From positions 202,583,959-202,647,958 of the forward strand of contig CP136062.1 of NCBI GenBank assembly GCA_032622095.1: DNA of 64,000 nucleotides, in the 5' to 3' direction. The position numbers and the translations under genes are program-made. This stretch comes from Siphonodentalium dalli (lineage: Eukaryota > Mollusca > Scaphopoda > Gadilida > Siphonodentaliidae). The first letter of the stretch is position 1. Each line of letters starts with the position of its first letter. The notes under the pieces were generated by a model. It was not told where the DNA came from and searched no databases. It was given only the letters and a program-made list of their open reading frames with translations. Shown in pieces: positions 11,580 to 23,733 of the stretch.

Positions 11580-11851
11580 CTAAACGGGTGGGAAGTGCGG
11601 TGTTACGATATATTGAAAAATATCGAAAGCGTACACCTCATATTCGCCAACTTCTTATTATTAAGAGAAGTACCCCGAATTGTATAGTATATGGTGAACT
11701 TAGTCGCTGGCCATCCGAACTTCAAGTGAGAACAAGATCCTCATCTTATTTGTTAAACTTTAAACGGATATGGCTGATTCGAGCTTCCAAATTATGTGTA
11801 CGTAATTTGGAAGACTGTATAGGATATCTTGACAAATACACGAACTATTGA
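11580..11851 (+). pseudogene. Non-LTR retrotransposon C-terminal fragment
   Basis: The translation contains a stretch of the type STPNCIVYGELSRWPSE, followed by a Ser/Arg-rich and aromatic region. This resembles the conserved 'TPN..VYGELGR.P' block found C-terminal to the reverse transcriptase in a group of marine-invertebrate LINEs. Only this piece is present, with no reverse transcriptase upstream. It may belong to the same family as the RT relic at 15818-16920 (inference). It is a dead fragment. Confidence 0.65.
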
Positions 11852-12319
11852 TATACCGGCTTCATGTGCTCTGAAAAATACTCCATGGTCACAGCCATTT
11901 TCCAGCAGTTTTCAATATTTCGTACAGAAGTGAAATAAACGCTCTTTATTTTACCACACTAGGCAACGCTCTTTTCCGTTCCATGCCGAGTAGATGGCTG
12001 GTTCATAATTGTATTTATAATGCCTTCTATGCGTCATTCTTGGACATATAAATGGTAGAAAGGTAGTTCATGATCAAGTATTTATCGACCTATTACGATA
12101 CCAGGACAAATTCAAGAGCGAATATTATTGGGTATATTTTGGAGCGCAAACCGCCAAGTGGCTTTAAACGTAAAACTAATGGATGCCTTTGTGGATTTTC
12201 GTAATGACTGTGTCATTCAGATGATGGCGGTTGCAAGGTATAGGACCGTGGTTCTTCAAGCCATTATTATACATCACTTTAGCCTGTTCTCCCGGAAAGC
12301 AGCACATTACCTGCTTTTT
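11852..12319. other. Unassigned sequence
   Basis: Possibly the 3' part of the LINE fragment. A 70-codon plus-strand frame begins at 12128 but has no recognisable motif. Confidence 0.3.
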
Positions 12320-12640
12320 ATGGGTAGATCATCTGCTTAGAATCGCCTCATTTTGAGTCGATACTGTGCTGAAAATGAGAACATTTTAGTCCCATTATCG
12401 ACTCATTATGAGGAGATTCTAAGCAGATTATGTGCGGACAATGAAAATAAATAAGCCAAGTCACGACTTTTCGGGTATACGCTCTTTAAAAGGAGTTTTC
12501 ACTGTGGCCCGCGTCATAAAACAAAATAACGGGTAAGAGTCCATTATCTGCTTATTTCAGAATCAAATAATCATATGATGTACCTATATCACATTATATG
12601 TCGATTGTGCGTGTATCACCGCGAGGATATGGTGGGGTTT
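12320..12640. repeat. Interspersed repeat with 98-bp foldback head, copy 1
   Basis: Begins with an inverted repeat at 12331-12428 (ATCTGCTTAGAATC ... GATTCTAAGCAGAT, arms about 32 bp), followed by about 210 bp ending near TTGTGCGTGTATCACCGCGAGG. A second copy lies at 27490-27790, and the tail alone at 15783-15875. The family is unknown; it may be a MITE. Confidence 0.75.
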
Positions 12641-12862
12641 TTGCGAGGTTTCGTGCCGCTCTATAAAAAAAAACTTCTCTGCTCCTTAAAAACACTTTTC
12701 CATATATACAAAAAACACTTCTCCGGTACATGTGCGGTGCGATAAATTTAACCAATAAAAATCCATTTTTTTAAATTTCAGAATAACTCCGTTATATAAC
12801 CAATGTACACATTCAAAAGTAAGGTGTCTTCGGTTGTGATAAAGACATCAATATTAATTGTT

Positions 12863-13890
12863 TATAACCCCAGCCGTTTCGAGATCGTGTTTCCTTGCTA
12901 AAATGTTTCGAGATCGTGTTTCCTTGCTAAAATCTTATTATATGATAACCCCATGATATGATTTGATATGATATGATAAACCCATGATATGATAAACCCA
13001 TGATAACCCCATGATAACCCCATGATAACCCCATGATAACCCCATGATATGATAACCACATGTTAACCCCATTATATGATATGATATGATAACCCCAGTC
13101 GTTTCGAGATCGTGTTCCTTGCTAAAACGTTTCGAGATCGTGTTTCCTTGCTAAAATGTTTCGAGATCGTGTTTCCTTGCTAAAATCTTATTATATGATA
13201 ACCCCATGATATGATTTGATATGATATGATAAACCCATGATATGATAAACCCATGATAACCCCATGATAACCCCATGATAACCCCATGATAACCCCATGA
13301 TATGATAACCACATGATAACCCCATTATATGATATGATATGATAACCCCAGCCGTTTCGAGATCGTGTTCCTTGCTAAAACGTTTCGAGATCGTGTTTCC
13401 TTGCTAAAATGTTTCGAGATCGTGTTTCCTTGCTAAAATCTTATTATATGATAACCCCATGATATGATTTGATATGATATGATAACCCCATGATATGATA
13501 ACCCCATGATAACCCCATGATAACCCCATGATAACCCCATGATAACCCCATGATATGATAACCACATGATAACCCCATTATATGATATGATATGATAACC
13601 CCAGCCGTTTCGAGATCGTGTTCCTTGCTAAAACGTTTCGAGATCGTGTTTCCTTGCTAAAATGTTTCGAGATCGTGTTTCCTTGCTAAAATCTTATTAT
13701 ATGATAACCCCATGATATGATTTGATATGATATGATAACCCCATGATATGATAACCCCATGATAACCCCATGATATGATAACCCCATGATAACCCCATGA
13801 TATGATATCATATGATAACCCCAGCCGTTTCGAGGTCGTGTTCCTTGCTAACACGTTTCGAGATCGTGTTTCCTTGCTAAAATGTTATTA
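12863..13890. repeat. Nested (higher-order) minisatellite
   Basis: Four to five large units of about 222-253 bp, starting at about 12870, 13095, 13347, 13600 and 13823. Each contains two or three copies of a ~29-bp block around TTTCGAGATCGTGTTTCCTT, then a run of short ATGATAACCCC / ATGATATGAT motifs. The two levels of repetition vary independently in copy number between units. Confidence 0.93.
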
Positions 13891-13966
13891 TATGATAAAA
13901 TGGATCTCAAGTTCGTCGCAATTCTATACAATTTTTTTTAACCTCGTCCACTGAATTCGATTCGAG

Positions 13967-13980
13967 CCCCCCCCCCCCCC
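13967..13980. repeat. Poly-C tract (14 C)
   Basis: Uninterrupted run of 14 cytosines. A similar run of 13 C lies at 44808-44820. Confidence 0.98.
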
Positions 13981-14177
13981 TAAAGCTTTGCTTGAATCGA
14001 ATTTAGTGCACTCGTTTAATAAATTTCGTATATAATTACTATATGCATCGTGTTCTATGGTAAAAGTTTTGAATTTATCAACTGAAATTGGAAACCGGAA
14101 AACAAGGACGAAAGTCCATACAACCTTATTCAATCATATCAGTGCAAGCATTATAATTGTTAATGGGAGAACAGTAG

Positions 14178-15337
14178 GGCCGGATTCGTCATCTCCGGTT
14201 TAAACCTGCGAGTTTAAACCTACATTGGCGGTCCAGCCAAAATGGGTCTAAGGGGGGCGTTTTTTGTCATTCAGTTGCCAGCTAATTGACAACTCTATTC
14301 GGTGATATGAGCATGCAGTCAAACTACCATCTTACCAATCGGACCAAAAGACAGGCCGACATAATGGTTATTGACAAGTCATAAATTATCGCGAACGTGT
14401 GCACGCTCAATGGATTTATTCATTGAGAAACAATTATCGCGCATGGACCATTAATCCGATCTCATACTGGGTTTAAATCAATCTCACAAAGGGCATGTCT
14501 CACAATACGAGTTTCACGCTTTTCATCACTTTGTTTGTGATTGATTTTCTGCAAGATGCTTTAACCGCAAAGACAAAATTTGATGTATTTACATGTATAT
14601 CTGTATACATTAAAGGGTATAGGAGCTGTCTATCGGTTTATCCGTTTGTCTGTTCGCAACTGTTCTCCCATATCCCTGGACCAATTTCAACTAATGTAGG
14701 TGTGGTGACTCGGACGATATACCGGCGTTAGGTTTAAAAAAAATTGATTTAAAACGAAGAAATTTAATTTTTTTTTTAAATGAAAAATTGTGTTGTTAAA
14801 TTGAGTAAGGAGTTGAATCTAACAAGAAACAAAATTTAAAATTTAAATTACAATTTGTTTGTTTTAAATTAGTTTCATTTTTTTTTAAATTAAATTCCCG
14901 TCAGGCAGCAAATCAAACACTTCCCAGGTTTTGAACTGGTGGAATATCAGAGTAGAACTTTGTGGTATGATCTACATCAAAATAAGTTATCAAACTTGAC
15001 TCATATAGCAGTATAAGTTTAGGATTGCAAGCTAAGCGTATAGCATATATGTTCATGCAGTAGCATGGTTTTGGTGTCAAAATTAAAATGTTGAACCCTT
15101 AAAATGAATTCGTAGAAAACACCAGTATTTGTAATTGCCACAAGCCAAGAAACAAAAAACAAAAAACAAACGCAAGATAGTCGTAAAAATCATATTGAAG
15201 GAATATGTCCATATCTGAGCAAAGCTCGAGTGTGAATGAATGAACGGTGACATAATAACGGATTCAGTTGACTCACGGCGGTTTAAACCTAGAGATTTAC
15301 GTAGACCCGGTTTAAACCTGAGATGACGAATCCGGCC
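14178..15337. mobile_element. TIR element, GGCCGGATTCGTCATCTC family, copy 1
   Basis: 1160-bp element with inverted ends GGCCGGATTCGTCATCTC and GAGATGACGAATCCGGCC, each followed inward by several GGTTTAAACC motifs. The flanks are TAG and TAT, so a 3-bp target duplication is possible but imperfect. The interior is AT-rich and shares long stretches with 21972-23733, including 'aaagggtataggagctgt'. No transposase frame. The superfamily is unknown. Confidence 0.85.
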
Positions 15338-15782
15338 TATGTGATCGAATCGGGCATTTCACGAGCTATACGTATAACGACACGAGTGTAGTCTATTACA
15401 TCACTTCCTCTCTGGCGTAGTGTATCTTAGTCTTAAGCTCACATGTGAGTATTCAGACCATTGTCAATTAATTCTCCATTTTGCGAATCCATGTATCAAC
15501 CGGAATGTAGAACATTCTAAATTTGCATACGAAAAACCAAAACCCAGATAAAATGGAACAGTTCGAGTGAACAAAAACGATAGATAAAATTACTTCCACT
15601 GAAATAAGCTTTTTATCAGTGGATAAACCTGCGAGTTTAAACCTACATTGGCTACTCCAGTGACCAGCATGGACCAGCTCGGGACTTTGATGTCATAATG
15701 GCGATAATGAACAAGAGAATAGTCTATCTTGCTCTGTTGTTCAAAAGAGGATCCACCAGCCCACAAAAGAAAGTGGTCCGAC

Positions 15783-15875
15783 ATTGTCTGCTTATTTTAT
15801 AATCAAATAATCACATTATGTACCTATTTAATAGTATAGGTCGATTATGTGCGTATTTGCGCGAGGATATGTTGT
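15783..15875 (+). repeat. Tail of the interspersed repeat seen at 12.5 and 27.7 kb
   Basis: Shares TCTGCTTATTT...AATCAAATAATCACATTATGTACCT and GTGCGTATTTGCGCGA with the tails at 12541-12635 and 27704-27785. The foldback head is missing. Confidence 0.75.
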
Positions 15876-16920
15876 TATATCCTTTTGATGAAAAATTTAA
15901 AGTTTTGTTTTTCAATACCAAAAATCATAAGAATGAACTAAAACGCAAAAGAGGACAATTCTATGCGGAACTTCATAATAATTTAGATGAATTAGAAACA
16001 GAAACCCCAAACAGTATTGACGCATAATAGATGGCTTCCGCAATAACTCAGATACAGCTGCTGATTTTGTTTCTATGCCGTCAGACATTGTAGATTCGTT
16101 GTCAATACGGACATACCCATCACTCCAATGGAAATTCTAGCGGCATTAGGTGAACTCAAAACAATAAAAAGCTGTGGGACCAGATCAAATTACAAATGAA
16201 GTGTGCTGTGCCTTTAATGATTGATCAGTTTGTCCATATGTTTAATGTCATTTTTAAATCAGGGTATTACCCACCGTATAATGGGGTAAGTCAATTCTCA
16301 GTTTGATAAACAAAAAAAGAGCTAAGGACGATCCGAATGCTAATCGGGCAATAGCCCTTAGTTCATCGGTAGGCAAATTGTTCAATAAAGTCTTTATCCA
16401 TAGAATGGCTACATTTCTGGATAACGTAATCAGTGAAAATAAATTCGGTTCTAGTGCTGGCAAATGCACAATTGACATTAATATTCTTCCTGCGTCTGTT
16501 CAAAAATATATCACTTCTAACAAAACAATCATATGCAACGTTTGTAGATTTTCTGAAAGCAGTTTATACAGTTGATCGACAAATAAAGAAAATGGAGTTA
16601 ATTGGAAATACCCGCAGGACAATGCAGATAGTAAAATCACTATATGATTCAAGTATTTATATTACTAATACAAGGGATTTGGCCAATCGCACTTTTCAAC
16701 AATTGGAGTCCGTCAAAGTTATGTATTGTCCCTTCTATTATACGATATATTTATTGATGACATTGATGGTATTGTTGGTGTAAAACGTGACCCACTGTCT
16801 ATCGGCTCAAGCAAACTATTATCACTTATTATTTGCGGACGATTTAGTTCTGTTGTCCGAAATGTCATCATGTCGCATTCCACGAATCTCGACGAAAAAC
16901 TTCTTTTCCCAGTGTCCTGA
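15818..16920 (+). pseudogene. Decayed non-LTR retrotransposon reverse transcriptase
   Basis: Read across several frames, the plus strand gives the parts of a LINE reverse transcriptase in order. There is a linker rich in K/R (ELKRKRGQFYAELHNNLDEL). Next is a block equivalent to 'LAALGELKTIKSCG(P)D' near 16140, then 'INKKRAKDDPNANRAIALSSSVGKLFN' type residues at 16303-16390. A 'VDFLKA' block follows near 16535, and FADDLVLLS (the catalytic YADD-type motif) near 16830. Frameshifts and stops separate the blocks, and the element ends abruptly at about 16920 against another repeat. The clade is unclear. It is a dead copy. Confidence 0.85.
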
Positions 16921-16944
16921 ATGTATCTTCTGCTTTGTTCATAA

Positions 16945-17345
16945 TTATACCCCCGCAACGAAGTTAGGGGGTATACTGGAATCAGCTTGTCCGTCCGTCC
17001 GTCCGTGGACACAAATTTGTCCGGAGTTTTTATCAGTCGTTTTTTGATAAATTTTCGTGAAACTTGACACAGACATCAACCACCTGCGATTATGTCTGTC
17101 CGACTTTTTTTTGTGGAGTTATTCCCCTTTTTCCACTTAAGAACATTTTCACAACATGCATAATTTTGTCCGAGCTTTTATTCCTACATTTTTCGGTCAA
17201 TAGGTTTACGACTATGGTTGTGCACCTGCAATGGGAACTGTTATTTTATTATTTTAACTAAATGTTTACTGACATGTGAAAAATATTAGTATTTTAAAAA
17301 CACGGGGGGGGGTATCCTTAGTCCCATTGGGACAGTCACACCTCT
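16945..17345. repeat. Bivalve-type interspersed repeat (GGGGGTATACTGG / GTCCGTCCGTCC)
   Basis: Starts TACCCCCGCAACGAAGTTAG and GGGGGTATACTGGAATCAGC, then GTCCGTCCGTCCGTGG, and ends near GGGGGGGGTATCC. I associate this arrangement with repeats common in bivalve genomes. There is no coding frame. Confidence 0.6.
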
Positions 17346-17401
17346 AGTTGTGTGTTACTTTTCGACTCAAGACAAATAGTATGATATCTATAGACCTTGG
17401 G

Positions 17402-17941
17402 CTGCTGGTAGACCCCCTCCCCCCTATGCGGATTTTTGGTGGCTATATTTTTCGTATAGAATGATATCTGCCCTACAAAATTTCGGTTGTTTGCCACTTC
17501 ACAAGTGTCGCATTGATGACGTAATCCAAGATGCCGCCCAAGGGGGTCACCCAATTTCGCGTTATTGCACTATTTCCAGTTTTAAGCCGATTGAAGAACA
17601 AATTGTTAACATATGGTGTTGTAATTAATTGTATCCTGTTAATTATACATATGCGCATTGAATGAGATCAATTTTGTTAGCCAAGGCCCGAGATGGCCGC
17701 CAAAATATAAAAAAATGGCCACCAAAATTGAAAAAAACGCAGATTTTTCTTTAAATCTGCATTTTTTGGGCTCTCTGTAGACCCCCTCCCCCGTATGCGG
17801 ATTGTTAGTGGTTATATGTGTCTTATATAATGATGTCTTCCCTACAAAATTTCGGTTGTTTGCCACGTGATAAATGTCGCATTCATGACGTAATCCAAGA
17901 TGGCGCCCAAGGGAGTCACACAATTTCGCGTTATTGCCCTA
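17402..17941. repeat. Direct repeat pair of about 170 bp
   Basis: 17402-17570 and 17773-17941 are diverged copies, spaced 371 bp. They share CCTACAAAATTTCGGTTGTT, ATGACGTAATCCAAGATG and ATTTCGCGTTATTGC. A third, shorter trace lies at 19560-19635 in the opposite orientation (ATCCGCAGAGGGGGGAGGG). The minus-strand open frames across both are mutually similar, but only because the DNA is. Confidence 0.8.
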
Positions 17942-17945
17942 TCTG

Positions 17946-18863
17946 TAGATATATGCAGATTTCATTATCATAAATTTAGAAATAAGGATATATTTGTGTT
18001 CAACGCAAGAAGAAGCGGACACTAAAATTGTATTACATTGTTTGCATGCGTCCGCAAACGAAGCTGCTACATCGACAATAATAGTAAGATGTTCGGACAC
18101 TGATGTGTTCATTATTTTGTTGAAGTATGCCCCCGATATTGTACCTAACATACTATTTGACACAGGTATGGGCAATAAGCGCCGATTGCTAGACATCAAA
18201 GAGGCATCATCTTTGCATGGGGTACCTCTATGTTCTGCCCTCCCTGCACTACACGCGTTTACTGGTTGTGATACCGTCAGTTCGTTTGTGAGAAAGGGGA
18301 AAATCAATGCTCTGAAAATTGTAATTGACAATCCAGATTTCCTCGAAGCATTTACATTTGGGAACACACCGTGTGTCAGCGATAGGACATTCGATGAACT
18401 AGAACGTTTCGTGTGTTACCTCTACGGCGGACGGAAATACACAGATATCAACAAACTACGATACGACACCTTCAGTCGCAAATTCCACGTAAAATCTGGC
18501 GCTATAATTAGTAGTTGTACGGGTACCGATATGAGTTTGTTGCCGCCGTGTAGATCGTCCCTGAAAAAACATATTGACAGAGCGAATTATCAGGCTTTGG
18601 TCTGGAACACATCACATGTTCCTAACCCCGACATTCCATCTCCAATCGGGCTAGGTTGGAACTTAGATTCTGCAGGAAATATAGATTTCGATTGGACCGC
18701 AGATGAGATTGCTCCTGCTGAACTTGTTGACATTCTAAGCAATGAAGAGTGCACTGAACATGAACCAAGTGACCGTGAAGCATCTGATGATGAATTGGAC
18801 ATTGACTGTGACTTATGTGATGTAATTTGCGAAACGGACAGTGATTCTGATTCTGACACTTAA
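17946..18863 (+). CDS. PIN/FEN-like multicopy protein, C-terminal half
   Basis: Open from about 17949 to a stop at 18861; the first 15 codons lack an ATG, so this is an exon or a 5'-truncated copy. Motifs in order are STQEEADTK, CSDTDVF, then FDTGMGNKRRLLDI, ALHAFTGCDTVSSFVRKGK and LPPCRSSLKKHI, with an acidic tail rich in D/E/S. This is a large, uncharacterised family repeated in many invertebrate genomes. The EADT, DTD and GCD motifs resemble the metal-binding acidic residues of PIN/XPG/FEN nucleases (inference). The usual N-terminal part and the Cys-rich CXC tail are not here. The long uninterrupted frame argues for recent activity; the lack of a start argues for truncation. It is flanked on the left by the repeat pair ending at 17941. 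Confidence 0.6.
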
Positions 18864-19889
18864 TAAATACTTAATATGTAGCCTCAGTATATGGTTACGA
18901 AATGAGTACGATATTTTGAGTACGAAAGTCCGGTATTTCTGGAGGATTCCAAAATAAATAAAACTGATAATGACTATTGTTTGTCATTTCATCAAACCAG
19001 TGTTCTAATTTGCATTTTAAAAGTCGATTGTCATCCAGCGGGAAAAAAAAATTGAAATTAATTTTTTTTTTTAATTTAAAAATAATTATTCCGAAAATAT
19101 TCACAAATGTTCGACTGTAGAAACAAAGCGAAATACATCCAAGAGAAGTCAATGACTCTCTTAAAAACTGCCGACGGGTTTCTTGAACCGAAATTCAGTC
19201 GAATTTTATCCATAGATGCTATTATAGCATAGTCGCCGTTGCTGGAATCGAGATAGTCTATTTTTCGATGTCAGGTAGCACATTCACACAAAAAACTTGG
19301 GAAATTAGTTCATAAAATATTTTGGTTGACAAACTTCCCGTTCTTTTTAAATATTCATAAACTACTATTAATGTGCTACAGCACAGCCCATTTCCCCTGC
19401 CATAACTATAATTTTAGTGTGTACTAAACGCAAATCATTTTCTCTCACCCCAACGAGATTTTCACGTCGTAAAATTACAGTGACGTCACGAAAATGCCAA
19501 TAACTAGAGAAAGCGACACTTCCTGAATGGCAAACAAACAGAAAAATACGTGCAATTGAGTACTCTATCAGAGGAAATGGGTCCCCAAAAATCCGCAGAG
19601 GGGGGAGGGTTTCGATTATCAGCCCACGGTCTACTATGTATGATCAAACGCATGTATGTACTATATAGATGATCTCGAACGAGTTATATTTGATTACAAG
19701 ATTTTATGAAACGAGTTTGATCAGTTTGATTCACAACGAGCCGTAGACTTTCGATTACGACAACATCTACTGTCCGACATTTCTACTCCCCTTGACGATT
19801 TTTCGTTCTCGCATTATCTAAAATAAAATGGTGACACACTGGCAGATTAGCATATGTACGACCCAAAGCTTTGGTTCGGTATTACTCAC
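18864..19889. other. Gap between PIN-like gene and GRL3 donor
   Basis: AT-rich, with a poly-A/T patch at 19045-19090 and a fragment of the 17.4-kb repeat at 19560-19635. It should contain the GRL3 intron and last exon. An acceptor-like TTTTATTTTAG lies near 19826 on the minus strand, but the frame after it stops within about 16 codons. Confidence 0.4.
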
Positions 19890-20825
19890 AGACGTATTCA
19901 CAGATGCGGCAGTTGTCATCAACAGAATCAACTGAAAAGTGTAGTAGGCTATCCACCATGCAAAATTGCATGTCATGAAAGCATCGAGAGACACCCATGG
20001 TTGCAAGAGCTGATACCCTATGAGCAGAATGCAGACGATATACGTGAAAATACTTTCAAAGATGAACATATTAAACGTTTTCTCGGCCCAAACAGCCGAT
20101 TTGCAAGCCATTTGGAATCGACATCGAAATTCTTGAATATAACCGTTTTCAAACTTCTGCGTTAGGAATTCCGACTTCAGTTGGACAAAACAAGTCCTTA
20201 TCATCTCACAGCATATCAGCAACCATAAGTCTGGTAAAAGTATAGCCGATTGAGCAAATAAAGTTACTAGTATAATGGGTATCCTGACAAGGTATCCAGA
20301 GATGCCATGCGGGAGTTGTTGGTGATACCAGAATACATCCATGTCTTCTTGCGCATAGAATGTGGAAATCGCGGCCGTACCGAATAGAACCAAAAGTATC
20401 GCGCAAACTCCAAATGTAGATGCTAAAACGCGTTTCGTAAGTTTGGTGTTTAGTTCGTCAAAAGTAGCTCTATTCCTAGATGTCTTAGTGGCACATTGTA
20501 TAACACTCTCAATTCTATTTCCATTGGTCATCAGTTTAACAGACAAAGTTGAATTGACAGCAGCGTGAAAAACATGAATTTGAATAAGCAGCATAAAGCA
20601 TGTTTCCGGGGTCAGCTCCCAATCAGTTTCGAGGAAATGGACCGGTAAAAGCCGAAGCGCGTTTATCCATAGCAAGAAGACTATCGCGTGAGAATAGATC
20701 CTGGTGTTGTTCCCAGTGTACCGCAGGCCGAATACTTCGATGACCCTCTGAAGTGGAAACAGGCTTCTCTGTAAAGAATCCGCTGTATGAGAAGTTTCCC
20801 AGAGTTCCGGTTTACTGTGCTCCAT
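19890..20825 (-). CDS. Gustatory-receptor-like 7TM protein, main exon (GRL3)
   Basis: 312 residues, second subfamily of the cluster (with GRL4). Predicted membrane chemoreceptor. Hydrophobic segments lie near residues 41-61, 77-98, 135-156, 179-205, 254-272 and 280-305. Conserved motifs are VFGLRYTG, WINALRLLPVHF, TDWELTPET and FRCRFQMACKSAVWAE, and the last segment contains YYTFQLILL before ASVNTS. An ATG four codons upstream (20837) is open, but MEHSKPELW aligns with MEHRAPDLW of GRL4, so I place the start at 20825. The exon ends at TCT followed by GTGAGT (19889 leftwards), phase 0; the 23 codons after that are intron read-through. The seventh segment was not found. The frame is intact. Its upstream flank is homologous to that of GRL4. 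Confidence 0.85.
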
Positions 20826-21971
20826 TTTGTGTTGCATGTATGTTCAAGCAATGTTATGGACTGCTGCTATCATAGTACAGAAACGGTTATGCATAACCAA
20901 ATCAACATGGCAATCAGCACAATCATATTCACGCTGGTACACACGTCTGTATGCATGTATGTAGAGCCAACTTTGGCCTCAAATAGTTTCTATATAAATA
21001 TCATTGTGATGCTGCACACATACTCGGGCAATATGACGCAAATGATGATTGATGTCTATTTAACGATTCTGGAGACCTCCTTTTGTGGCAGGCTTATATA
21101 TAGACTTTGGACGGTGGCTAATTATGAGACGCGGGGGACACCGGGTACATTATAGTCCGAGCGATAGACATGACGATAGTGGATGATAAATACTGTGTAA
21201 AGTACTTAATCGTGATGGCCTTGGCATTATATGTGCTATAAAACAACACATTTCAAAAGCAAAGGATCCTAATGGCGAAGATTATTAGATAACAGCGTGC
21301 CGGATATATTCACGGAACCCAATTGTCCCAATTTATATGTCAATCAAGTGGGACCACAGTGGCTCAGTTGGAAAGGTGCTTGACGCATTAGGACAACATA
21401 AGTAATGAAACACCCCCGTGTTATTTGGACACACCCACATATAATGACTGGACAGTCATTTAAAAGGTTAAATTTCCGTGGCAGTTTGAACATTATTCCG
21501 GCTTCGGGGATAAAAATAAATCGATATCCGATTAACAAGTCAAAGGCGTTTATAGGAACTTCAATGGCCACAAAAAAATTATTAAACTTATCATATAATT
21601 TAGAATAGTTGGGTCGGAATTTGTTCAGTATGGAGAATTCTTCTTAGTCAATTCCTGGTGTGGTAACATAAAGAGCTTTTATCTTACCACGCTATGTGCG
21701 AATTATTTGTATTACAGCATCCCTTATTCCAAATAACGTATACATAATTTTTAAATGATCCCTATCCACTTAACACTGTCACAAAACACACTATCCGAAT
21801 GTAAATACAATAATCTTCACTGTGACCATTTGAGAAAATGATCAAAACATGATGAGAATATGGTATTTCCTTTTCCGACAGAAATGTAGGTATTGCGTTT
21901 TCGAAGGCGAAAATATAAAACCATTTTATTTGGAATATTTGTTTAGGCACAAGTGAACTTGTCGTCCAATG
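20826..21971. other. 5' flank of GRL3
   Basis: Includes a block conserved with the GRL4 flank (21045-21080) and weaker matches further up (GTACATTATAG near 21146, matching 27265). A TATATATAAG-type motif on the minus strand near 21095-21105 is a possible TATA box but lies some 270 bp from the ATG. The plus-strand 122-codon frame here is antisense and not conserved. Confidence 0.45.
21045..21080 (-). promoter_or_regulatory. 36-bp conserved upstream block of GRL3
   Basis: Shares with 27135-27170 (upstream of GRL4) the sequence running from ATGATTGATGTC through TTTAA to GGAGACCTCC, with only four or five differences. It starts 220 bp upstream of the GRL3 start and 112 bp upstream of the GRL4 start. 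Surrounding DNA is less similar, so it may be a shared regulatory element or the best-preserved part of a duplicated promoter. Confidence 0.45.
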
Positions 21972-23733
21972 GGCCGGATTCGTCATCTCCGGTTTAAACC
22001 TCCGAGTTTAAACCTGGTTTAAACCTACATTGGCGGTCCAGCCAAACCGGCTCTAAGGGGGCTTTTTGTCGTCCAATTACCAACTAATTGACAACTCGAT
22101 TTGGTGATATGAGCAGTCAAACTACTCTCTTACCTATCGGACCAAAAGACAAGCCGATACAATGGTTATTGACAAGTCATAAATCATCGCGAACGCGTGC
22201 CCGATTTATTCATTGAGAAATGATTATCGCTCATGTGCCATTAATCCGATCTCTTTGTGGGTTAAATCAATCTGACAACGGGCATGTCTCTCAACACGAG
22301 CTTCACGCGCTGTTTATCACTTTGTTTGTGATTGATTTTCTTCAAGATGCTTTACCCGCAAAGACAAAATTTGATGTATTTACATGTATATCTGTATATA
22401 TTAAAGGGTATAGGAGCTGTATATATGTATGTCCGTGTGTCTGTTCACAACTGTTCAAACACTGATTTAAAAATAAGACAAATTTAATTTAACAAAAATG
22501 AAAAAAATATGTTTTTATATTGTGTAAGGAGTTGTTGTATCTAACAAGAAACAATATTTAAAATTTATATTAATATTTGTTTGTTTCAAATTTAATTAAA
22601 TTGTTTTTCAAATTAAAATGTTCAAATGATCAAAATGTGCGCAAATGTGACACAGGCTCCTGTTGCACGAAGGGGCCGCGGGACCCTCTGACGCTGAATA
22701 AAGGCTCCATAATCGAGTCAATCCTGGACCAAGAGGTCAGTTAAGTAAAAGCAATTTGCTTATGAATACACACCAGAAGTGGCATCCGAACTGTTTGAAT
22801 AGGTCAACTATACAGATGCACAGCTTTTAATATAGAAATATATTACATGCGTTGCTAGGTTTTGAACTGGTGGAATATTATGGGAATTTATGGACGGAGC
22901 CAGAGTAGAGCGTTTGGCATGATCTATATCAAAATAATTTATCAAATTTGACTCATATAGCAATACGATTGCAAACTATGTGTATAGCATATATGTTCAT
23001 GCAGTAGCATCGTTTTGGTGTCAAAATTAAAACGTTGAAACATTCAAATTAATTCGTAGAACACACCAGTTTTTGCGATTGCCACAAGCCAAAAATAAAA
23101 ACCACAAAATATTTGTAAAAATCATACTGAAGGAACATGTCCATATCTGAGCAAAGCTCGCGTGCGAATGAATCAACTGTGACATGAAAACACCAGTCGG
23201 CAGCCGCTACTTAGACACGCCCTCACTCGAGATAATTTACAGCTCCACCCTTTGATTGATTGTTTGACAATTCTAAACCGCGATGAAGAAAAGACGGATT
23301 CGTCATCTCAAGTTTAGCCTCGATAAAGCTGGTTTAGCTGGACCGCCGAATTAGATGGTTTAGTTGCCGGTTTAAGCTTATAAAACGCAAACAATATATC
23401 GAAATTGACAAAAACTTATCCCCACACGCTAGGTGTGAGTACATCTCGCTTATAAATTTCCAATCAAAATATGGTCGATGTCGTAATTATTGATTTTCGC
23501 AATCAATAAAACGATGCGGTCCGCATTAGGAAAGTACGATTAATTACCTGGACGATACAGAGACACTACTGCTAAACCACTGGTCTGGCTGGACCAGGTT
23601 TAAACCAGAGATGACGAATGCATCACTTAGACCTGCGGTCGCGAGTTTAAACCACGGATTGTGCTGACTCACGGCGGTTTAAACCTAGAGGTTTACGTAG
23701 ACCGGGTTTAAACCTGAGATGACGAATCGGGCC
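21972..23733. mobile_element. TIR element, GGCCGGATTCGTCATCTC family, copy 2
   Basis: 1762 bp. Ends GGCCGGATTCGTCATCTC and GAGATGACGAATCGGGCC, with ATG on both sides (21969-21971, 23734-23736) as a possible 3-bp target duplication. It shares most of its left half with 14178-15337. It is longer because of inserted material around 22620-22860 and a related short inner element near 23294-23621. Many GTTTAAAC motifs lie near the ends. No transposase. Confidence 0.85.
23294..23621. mobile_element. Nested short relative of the GGATTCGTCATCTC family
   Basis: Inside copy 2, ends ACGGATTCGTCATCTCAAG and CAGAGATGACGAATGCA enclose about 330 bp. The subterminal motifs are GGTTTAG / GGTTTAAACC. It looks like an independent insertion of a diverged family member or an internal duplication of the termini. 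Confidence 0.6.

Noticed and set aside
17336-17923. Two similar minus-strand frames (72 and 94 codons)
   Set aside because: Similarity follows the DNA repeat pair and includes non-coding-type changes; no known domain.
20787-21155. 122-codon plus-strand frame upstream of GRL3
   Set aside because: Not conserved in the homologous GRL4 flank; no motif.
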